Part shown: piece after piece, positions 6,376 through 11,209 of the stretch | Layout: the number at the start of each line of letters is the position of its first letter | Position numbering within the stretch: the stretch's first letter is position 1 | DNA from: Balneolales bacterium | GTDB lineage: Bacteria; Bacteroidota; Rhodothermia; Balneolales; Natronogracilivirgulaceae | Length of the DNA: 11,209 nucleotides | Direction of reading: 5' to 3' | NCBI GenBank assembly: GCA_007131625.1 | Contig: SLQC01000292.1 | Coordinates: 1-11,209 of the forward strand | Made by a program: the position numbers and the translations under genes | The notes under the pieces: model-generated | Told to the model about the DNA's origin: nothing | What the model saw: only the letters and a program-made list of their open reading frames with translations | The model's database searches: none

Positions 6376-7100
6376 CAGGGCACATTAAGGAATTTATGCG
6401 TCTGCAGACTGATTGCCCATTCCGGATATTCCTTTACATATTCCACAATCAACGGAATTGATTTAGGTGTATCCCATTCGGGTTGAAGCAGTTTTTTAAC
6501 GTTCCGTGAACACTTGCGAGCATTTTTTTCCGCCCATTGCAGATCCTTCCGGGTTAGAACCACCACCTTTAATTCATCCGCCAACTGAAAAATTACTTCC
6601 AAAGGCTCTTTAAAACGCTTCGGAGAGAGTGTTATCCAGTCGAAATCACCACTCATCGGCGATGATCCGCTCGTCTCGATATGAACCTGTAGTCCCACTT
6701 CGTGCAATCCGGTTGTGAGCGGCTCCAGGTCGTGCAATAGAGGCTCTCCACCGGTAATGACAACGATTCCCGCGCCAGATTGACGCGCAGCCCGGACCAG
6801 GCTTCCGGCCGCTATTACAGGGTGGTCGGTTGCATCCCAGCTCTCTTTGACATCACACCACCAGCATCCGACATCACATCCGGCCAAACGGATAAAGTAA
6901 GCGGCGCGTCCGGTGTGCACTCCCTCTCCCTGGATGGTATAAAAATGATCCATAACAGGATATCCGGTCTCTGCCCAGTGCAGGTTCTGACCTTTATTAT
7001 CGGGATTTTCGGACTCGTTTTTCGTTATATCAGTTGTTGCTTGCACTATATTGCCATCTGTATTAATCATTCTTCTCTTTGTGCCAGAAGTAACTACCAT
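6375..7100 (-). CDS. queE: 7-carboxy-7-deazaguanine synthase (radical SAM)
   Basis: QueE converts 6-carboxytetrahydropterin to 7-carboxy-7-deazaguanine with S-adenosylmethionine and a [4Fe-4S] cluster, in the preQ0/queuosine tRNA modification pathway. Visible features are YTIQGEGVHTGRAAYFIRLAG (54-74), the cluster motif Cys75-x3-Cys79-x2-Cys82 in CDVGCWWCDVKESWD, the SAM-binding VITGGEP (114-120), IETSGS (141-146), ITLSPK (156-161), and the C-terminal SLQTHKFLNVP. The first 45 or so residues are longer than usual and carry no family motif. ATG at 7100 gives 241 residues, while ATG at 7070 (residue 11), preceded by AGAGAAG, gives 231 and is a real alternative. It follows the MGMT gene by 51 bp on the same strand. 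Other queuosine genes are not in the window. Confidence 0.95.
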   Translation of the reverse strand: MVVTSGTKRRMINTDGNIVQATTDITKNESENPDNKGQNLHWAETGYPVMDHFYTIQGEGVHTGRAAYFIRLAGCDVGCWWCDVKESWDATDHPVIAAGSLVRAARQSGAGIVVITGGEPLLHDLEPLTTGLHEVGLQVHIETSGSSPMSGDFDWITLSPKRFKEPLEVIFQLADELKVVVLTRKDLQWAEKNARKCSRNVKKLLQPEWDTPKSIPLIVEYVKEYPEWAISLQTHKFLNVP

Positions 7101-7151
7101 GGAAATTTCACTGGTAAAATGAAATCACAAAGATACGAATTTCATAACGAA

Positions 7152-7490
7152 TCACGGTTCCCAAAAGTGCCGCATCATGTCCACCCTGCCCTTATCGCTG
7201 AATCTGACTCCTTCCGACCGCAACAACTGTTCCATGAAATCGCCGCCAAACCATGCTTTCCCGGTCAACTCCCCGGTTCGATTTACAACTCTGTGACACG
7301 GAAGCAGTCCTGACTGATTGCCGGATTCCGACAGCGTCTTATTCAGCGCCCACCCCACCAGCCGGGCGCTGCCGCCGATACCGAGATGCCGGGCGATAGC
7401 TCCGTAAGTCGTTACCCTCCCTTCAGGAATACGCGCCACCACCTCATATACCCGTACATAAAAATCCTTATTGTGATTATTTTGCGTCAT
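7152..7490 (-). CDS. Short methylated-DNA-protein cysteine methyltransferase / MGMT-family protein
   Basis: 112 residues covering just the DNA-binding and active-site domain of O6-alkylguanine-DNA alkyltransferases, without the N-terminal domain of Ogt or Ada. Seen are FYVRVYEVVARIPEGRVTTYGAIA (10-33, Tyr29), GSARLVGWALN (40-50, with Arg43 as the likely base-flipping Arg), LPCHRVVNRTGELTG (63-77) and LLRSEGV (89-95, with Glu93 matching the active-site Glu). The acceptor Cys65 is present, unlike alkyltransferase-like proteins that have Trp or Ala at this place in an otherwise similar short frame. It may therefore repair O6-alkylguanine by suicidal transfer. Start ATG at 7490, no clear Shine-Dalgarno. 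It lies between the DUF2520 gene (89 bp upstream) and queE (51 bp downstream) and may share their transcript. Confidence 0.9.
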   Translation of the reverse strand: MTQNNHNKDFYVRVYEVVARIPEGRVTTYGAIARHLGIGGSARLVGWALNKTLSESGNQSGLLPCHRVVNRTGELTGKAWFGGDFMEQLLRSEGVRFSDKGRVDMMRHFWEP

Positions 7491-7533
7491 CCGCAGCTGA
7501 TGCTCACCGGCATATGGTTCATTAATAAGTAAA

Positions 7534-7580
7534 ATATCGACATTTGACTTGTTGAAAATTGGTATATCGGCATCTGACCT
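7534..7580. repeat. Imperfect 17-bp direct repeat, period 30 bp
   Basis: ATATCGACATTTGACTT at 7534-7550 and ATATCGGCATCTGACCT at 7564-7580 match at 14 of 17 positions. They fill much of the 89-bp gap between the DUF2520 gene and the MGMT gene. The second copy touches the stop codon of the former. No function is apparent. Confidence 0.6.
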
Positions 7581-8476
7581 TAATCGGTACGCAATAAATC
7601 CTTCAGGATATCATCCCCTGACCCGTCTCTGTCTACCTTCTCCCGTGCCAGTTGCAACGTAACCATTCCCAATTCCCGATAGATCCGCTCCCATTGCGGC
7701 GATTTTTTGAGAACCCCAAGATGTTGTTTTATAGTGCCGGCATCGCCCCGAACCACCGGTCCGGTGAGTACATCAGCCGGTGAATTATACAACAGTCCTT
7801 CCACGGATTGCCGAACTATCGGTTCGAACAAATCGCTGGACCGCACTTCCACACCATTATCCCGAAGTATCTGCCGTGATGCGGCAAAAAGGGGAGCATA
7901 ATAGTTACAAACGAAGACAGCAGCCAGGTGAATAGCCATTTTTTGGTGATTATCCACCACCAGCGGCCGCCCTCCCAATTCCCGGACGATCTGTTTCAGA
8001 TCGTTGCATAGCCCCTCATTGCCGTTCAGTGTCACATAAGTCCGTTCGAAAGCAGTCTCATGATTCTTCCCGTTAAATGTTTGAACGGGATGAAATGACG
8101 CAACAGCGGCCCCGGAATCTGCCAGTGGCTGCAGGATCCCGGTCGGTGTGCCACCCGAAGTATGAACCCAGGCAGATCTGCCCGGATCGGGCAACTTTTC
8201 TTTAACCTGCTGTACATAATCGACAATCTGGTCATCGGGCAGAGACAAAAAGACAAGATCTCCCAATTCATCTCCCGATTTTGGGAAGATTCCGGTACTA
8301 CGGGTTTCTGTTAATCCGGCAATTTTTTCACAATTCGTCCGGGTTCTGTTAAACAGACTCCTGATTATATATCCTTTTTGATAGAGTTGCTGTGCAAGTG
8401 CGGATCCGACCCTTCCGGTACCGATGATTGTGAATCCTCTCGGGTATTTTTGTTTGCTCGATTCTAAATGTGTCAT
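7580..8476 (-). CDS. Rossmann-fold and DUF2520 domain protein (putative NAD(P)-binding oxidoreductase)
   Basis: 298 residues. The N-terminal Rossmann domain shows FTIIGTGRVGSALAQQL (15-31, GxGxxG), FNRT (42-45) and LVFLSLPDDQI (74-84), as in the F420-oxidoreductase/ProC-like superfamily. Next come VHTSGGTP (104-111) and FHPVQTF (128-134). The C-terminal all-helical DUF2520 part shows HLAAVFVCNYYAPLF (183-197) and LTGPVVRGDAGTI (237-249), its usual signatures. The reaction and substrate are not known for this family. The family resembles prephenate or pyrroline-carboxylate dehydrogenases in fold, which is not evidence for that activity. Its ATG overlaps the stop of the phosphopantetheinyl transferase gene (ATGA, 8473-8476), indicating coupled translation. 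Confidence 0.92.
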   Translation of the reverse strand: MTHLESSKQKYPRGFTIIGTGRVGSALAQQLYQKGYIIRSLFNRTRTNCEKIAGLTETRSTGIFPKSGDELGDLVFLSLPDDQIVDYVQQVKEKLPDPGRSAWVHTSGGTPTGILQPLADSGAAVASFHPVQTFNGKNHETAFERTYVTLNGNEGLCNDLKQIVRELGGRPLVVDNHQKMAIHLAAVFVCNYYAPLFAASRQILRDNGVEVRSSDLFEPIVRQSVEGLLYNSPADVLTGPVVRGDAGTIKQHLGVLKKSPQWERIYRELGMVTLQLAREKVDRDGSGDDILKDLLRTD

Positions 8477-9201
8477 GGTGTTGTGCCATCGTGATCCAGG
8501 CGGGGGTGTGTGTGCTGCTCCTGTTGCGGTTCCCGGAAAGCTACTGCAATCCAGTGCTTATGAAAAGTGAAAGAAGCAATTGTAATTATATCCGGTCCGA
8601 TTTCCACCCGAAACCGGAACTCGTCTACCATTTCAAGTTTTATTTTATTCATTGCCATGCGTAATCCCGTCCCCAGGTACTTCAGCACCGCCTCCTTGAC
8701 TGTCCAGAGTCGAATTCCACAAAGTTCATCAGGTACTTTGTCGTATTCATCGGGATGACAGATCCGACGATAAAGACTGGGGTGCAGAGTGCGATCACAC
8801 GGTTCAACATCTACACCGGTCTCCCCATCAGTATACAGTGAGCAGATCAGCAAACTCCGGCAGTGAGAAATGCCGACTCCCACCTGACGGCCGTCCAACA
8901 GCCCGTACGGCTTGCCGGTATCATGCTTTTTCAGCGTGAAACCGTCGGCTTCGTGTCCGGTTCGAACCAGTAACTGGTGAATAGCCTCATTGACAGCAAC
9001 AGAATTCTGCTGCCGGACCGTACGTTCCGACCGTCTGTCAATTCCTGCTGCATTGTGTTTGGCAGATTGCTTAGGGGCTGATTCTACGTGCGAATCGGTG
9101 GCCGGTGCCGGCTCTTCTTTCACCTGATCAACAGCGATCAGCGTATAACCCACCGGAAAGGGAACCGGTGTATGTTTATTTACATCCCAAAGCAATTGCA
9201 T
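8473..9201 (-). CDS. 4'-phosphopantetheinyl transferase superfamily protein
   Basis: Transfers the phosphopantetheine arm of CoA to a serine of carrier-protein domains, turning apo-ACP or PCP into the holo form. The 242-residue length fits the Sfp-type (pseudodimeric) class. Motifs, numbered from the chosen Met, are GVGISHCR (108-115), TGVDVEPCDR (128-137, with Mg-binding Asp and Glu) and LWTVKEAVLKYLGTGLR (165-181, with the WxxKEAxxK core). Between the first strand and the helix VNEAIHQLL (about 70-78) is a polar stretch of roughly 35 residues (EEPAPATDSHVESAPKQSAK and on) that looks disordered. ATG at 9201 is preferred because sequence before it is not family-like; TTG at 9246 would add 15 residues. 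The carrier-protein partner is not in the window. The DUF2520 gene follows with a 4-bp overlap. Confidence 0.92.
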   Translation of the reverse strand: MQLLWDVNKHTPVPFPVGYTLIAVDQVKEEPAPATDSHVESAPKQSAKHNAAGIDRRSERTVRQQNSVAVNEAIHQLLVRTGHEADGFTLKKHDTGKPYGLLDGRQVGVGISHCRSLLICSLYTDGETGVDVEPCDRTLHPSLYRRICHPDEYDKVPDELCGIRLWTVKEAVLKYLGTGLRMAMNKIKLEMVDEFRFRVEIGPDIITIASFTFHKHWIAVAFREPQQEQHTHPRLDHDGTTP

Positions 9202-9411
9202 ACCTCTGGCATTATATTTTGACAGTCTACGTTTCCAAATATACAAAAAGTATCAGGAGGTTATCATGCCAGCTGATGAAACTTCATTGCCGAAAGCTTT
9301 TTACACACGGATGCATGGTTAAACAAACAGGTGCTCCATCTGACATTAAAAATCGGATTTCTTTCCACTTTTTTACTGTTAATTCCGTAATTTAAAAGTT
9401 TATCACCAAAC

Positions 9412-9427
9412 ACCTGCAAAAGCAGGT
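9412..9427. repeat. Perfect 6-bp stem hairpin with AAAA loop
   Basis: ACCTGC (9412-9417), AAAA, GCAGGT (9422-9427). Neither strand shows a T-run directly after the stem, so it is a poor intrinsic terminator. It may be part of a leader or a protein-binding palindrome upstream of one of the two divergent genes. Confidence 0.45.
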
Positions 9428-9498
9428 AATCCTCCGCTGTCAAACGCATCAAATAGTTAATATATTCGCATGTACCAACCTGGCAGGCCGTGCCAATT

Positions 9499-9522
9499 TT
9501 AAGCAAGTAATTAAGCAAGTAT
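9499..9522. repeat. 12-bp tandem repeat TTAAGCAAGTAA/TTAAGCAAGTAT
   Basis: TTAAGCAAGTAA at 9499-9510 is followed directly by TTAAGCAAGTAT at 9511-9522, with 11 of 12 identical. It lies about 50 bp upstream of the lysS start. A role in lysS expression is possible but unsupported. Confidence 0.6.
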
Positions 9523-9571
9523 TTAATACGAATGCTCCGTGTGACCGCTTGAATCAATATAATATAACAAC

Positions 9572-11092
9572 ATGAATGAATCCGATCTCAGTCTGACAGA
9601 ACAAGCTCGTTATCGCCGGGAAAAACTGGAAGAGATCCGAAAAATGGGTTTTAATCCCTATCCGCACGAATTTGAGACAGACCATAACACCAAACAGATC
9701 CGGGAATCATCCGAGCTGTTGGAAGGAGACGATTCGACCCGAAAACGGGTTCGCATTGCCGGGCGGATCATGACCCGCCGTATTATGGGAAAAGCAGCTT
9801 TTTTTAACTTGCAGGATCAATCCGGCAGTATCCAGGTATATATCCGACGAGATGATGTCGGTGTGGATATCTACAACACCCTTTTCAAGAGGCTGATCGA
9901 CATCGGAGATATCGTCGGAGTGGAAGGATTTGTCTTTCGCACCCGTACCGGCGAAATTACCGTTCATGCCGAAGCGTTTACTCTGCTAACCAAATCATTG
10001 CATCCCATGCCGGTCGCCAAGGAGGTCGAGGAAGAGGGTAAAAAGGTCATTTATGACGCTTTTGCTGACAAGGAACACCGCTATCGTCAGCGTTATCTGG
10101 ATCTTATCGTCAACCCGGAAGTCCGGAATGTCTTTGTCAAGCGATCCGAAATGATTCAAACCATGCGCGACTATATGCGCAATCTTGGATATCTGGAGGT
10201 CGAAACCCCCATTCTACAACCGATTTACGGTGGAGCGGTGGCAAGACCGTTTGAGACGCATCACAATGCACTCGATATGAAACTGTATTTGCGGATTGCT
10301 AACGAACTCTATCTAAAGCGGCTGATCATCGGCGGATACGAAGGTGTTTTTGAATTTGCCAAGGATTTCCGCAACGAAGGAATGAGCCGGTTTCACAATC
10401 CGGAATTTACCCAGATTGAGCTTTATGTCGCTTATAAAGACTACGAATGGATGATGCGTTTTGTCGAGCAGATGATCGAACATGTGGTCAGAACACTGCA
10501 CGGCACTACCAAAATCACTGTCGCCGATCACGAAATCGACTTCAAGGCACCCTGGCCACGTATTCCCATGCTTGATGCCATCAAGGATCAGACCGGCAAA
10601 GATCTTTCCGGTATGGATGAAACGGAAATTCGTCAGACCGCACGGGAACTCGGAGTTCCGGTGGACGTATCGATGGGTAAGGGCAAGCTGATCGACGAGA
10701 TCTTCGGCGAAAAGGTCGAACAAACACTCATCCAGCCGACGTTCATCACTGACTACCCGATTGAAATGAGCCCGCTTGCCAAAAAACATCGAACAAAAGA
10801 GGGGGTTGTCGAACGGTTTGAGGTAATCTGCAACGGAAAAGAGTTATGCAATGCATTTACCGAACTGAACGATCCGATTGACCAGCGGCAGCGCCTTGAA
10901 GAACAGGCCCGCCTGAGGTCAGAAGGAGACGACGAAGCGATGGTGGTAGACGAAGATTTTCTGAAAGCTCTCGAATACGGCATGCCACCGACAGCCGGAC
11001 TCGGTATTGGCATAGACCGGCTCGCCATGATACTGACCAATCAGGAATCCATCCGAGATGTGCTTTTCTTCCCCCATATGCGACCGGAATAA
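9572..11092 (+). CDS. lysS: Lysine--tRNA ligase, class II
   Basis: Charges tRNA-Lys with lysine in the cytoplasm. 506 residues, the usual bacterial class II length. The N-terminal OB-fold anticodon-binding domain spans about residues 60-150 (VRIAGRIMTRRIMGKAAFFNLQDQSGSIQVYI). The linker HRYRQRYLDLIVNPEVRNVF is typical of LysRS. Motif 1 is around LGYLEVETPILQPIYGGAVARPF, motif 2 is FEFAKDFRNEGMSRFHNPEFTQIELY, and motif 3 is the C-terminal GLGIGIDRLAMILTN. The lysine-specific LCNAFTELNDPIDQRQR segment is also present. The start is ATG at 9572, without a Shine-Dalgarno sequence. The motif 2 wording resembles Bacteroidota-lineage enzymes. The sequence is intact with no frameshift. Confidence 0.98.
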   Translation: MNESDLSLTEQARYRREKLEEIRKMGFNPYPHEFETDHNTKQIRESSELLEGDDSTRKRVRIAGRIMTRRIMGKAAFFNLQDQSGSIQVYIRRDDVGVDIYNTLFKRLIDIGDIVGVEGFVFRTRTGEITVHAEAFTLLTKSLHPMPVAKEVEEEGKKVIYDAFADKEHRYRQRYLDLIVNPEVRNVFVKRSEMIQTMRDYMRNLGYLEVETPILQPIYGGAVARPFETHHNALDMKLYLRIANELYLKRLIIGGYEGVFEFAKDFRNEGMSRFHNPEFTQIELYVAYKDYEWMMRFVEQMIEHVVRTLHGTTKITVADHEIDFKAPWPRIPMLDAIKDQTGKDLSGMDETEIRQTARELGVPVDVSMGKGKLIDEIFGEKVEQTLIQPTFITDYPIEMSPLAKKHRTKEGVVERFEVICNGKELCNAFTELNDPIDQRQRLEEQARLRSEGDDEAMVVDEDFLKALEYGMPPTAGLGIGIDRLAMILTNQESIRDVLFFPHMRPE

Positions 11093-11186
11093 CCCGGGGA
11101 CAACAAATCGACATACCACCGGAATGATGTACGGCAGCAGCATAGCTCCGGATCCCTATTATAACTGTAACAACTGAGCCTTCAAT

Positions 11187-11209
11187 ATGAATTTCAAGTG
11201 GTTTCTGGC
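11187..11209 (+). CDS. Start of a gene running off the window, possibly a LolC/E-type ABC permease
   Basis: ATG at 11187 opens a frame reading MNFKWFL before the window ends. It lies 94 bp after lysS on the same strand. The opening resembles the N terminus of LolC/LolE/FtsX-type permeases (MNxxxFxA then a basic run), but seven residues cannot prove this. No Shine-Dalgarno is seen. Confidence 0.35.

Larger units (their letters stand above)
9202..9571. other. Divergent intergenic region between the PPTase gene and lysS
   Basis: 370 bp of fairly AT-rich DNA. It holds a perfect hairpin ACCTGC-AAAA-GCAGGT (9412-9427), a TGGCA-GGCCG-TGCCA hairpin (9481-9495), a 12-bp tandem repeat (9499-9522) and a TATAAT hexamer at 9558-9563 with no good -35 partner. 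A 97-codon minus-strand frame here (9264-9557) matches no family I know and has no other support. Confidence 0.6.

Noticed and set aside
9481..9495. Rho-independent terminator (TGGCA-GGCCG-TGCCA then ATTTT)
   Set aside because: The stem is only 5 bp, the T-run is short, and no plus-strand gene lies upstream to be terminated.
9264..9557. 97-codon minus-strand frame upstream of the PPTase gene
   Set aside because: No recognisable family and unusual composition, and it spans hairpins and a tandem repeat that look non-coding.
9558..9563. TATAAT as the lysS -10 box
   Set aside because: No reasonable -35 hexamer at 16-18 bp, and it would leave almost no leader. In AT-rich DNA a chance match is likely.

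Overview
The window looks like chromosomal DNA from a member of the Bacteroidota/Balneolota/Rhodothermota lineage. This is an inference. It rests on the LysRS sequence type (for example FEFAKDFRNEGMSRFHNPEF), a short single-domain MGMT of the kind common in Bacteroidota, long-form PurC, many start codons with no Shine-Dalgarno sequence behind AT-rich leaders, and a TonB-like protein. Coding regions are of moderate G+C, and the spacers are clearly more AT-rich.

Layout: (1) Positions 1-530 are AT-rich and hold no gene I can support. (2) From about 3975 down to 533 everything lies on the minus strand. In transcription order it holds a fragment of a squalene/phytoene synthase, an alpha/beta-hydrolase (esterase-family) protein whose catalytic Ser and His both appear to be replaced, murQ (cell-wall recycling), a short TonB-like protein, and tRNA-Ser(GGA). 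(3) A 347-bp divergent spacer with a good sigma70-like promoter candidate leads into a plus-strand pair. A LacI-family regulator overlaps purC (purine synthesis) by four bases (GTGA). (4) On the minus strand from 9201 down to 6375 lie a 4'-phosphopantetheinyl transferase, a Rossmann/DUF2520 protein (4-bp ATGA overlap), a short methylguanine-DNA methyltransferase with an intact PCHR active site, and queE (7-deazaguanine/queuosine pathway). PurC and queE are convergent, separated only by a 23-bp tandem repeat array that repeats the last codons and stop of purC. (5) On the plus strand come lysS and the first codons of a further gene running off the window.

Most genes are housekeeping or core metabolism: peptidoglycan recycling, purine synthesis, tRNA modification, acyl-carrier-protein activation, DNA repair and translation. 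No defence system, CRISPR array or intact mobile element is visible. The points most worth a second look are the apparently dead esterase, the truncated carotenoid/terpenoid synthase, the regulator coupled to purC, and short tandem duplications in at least five intergenic spacers.
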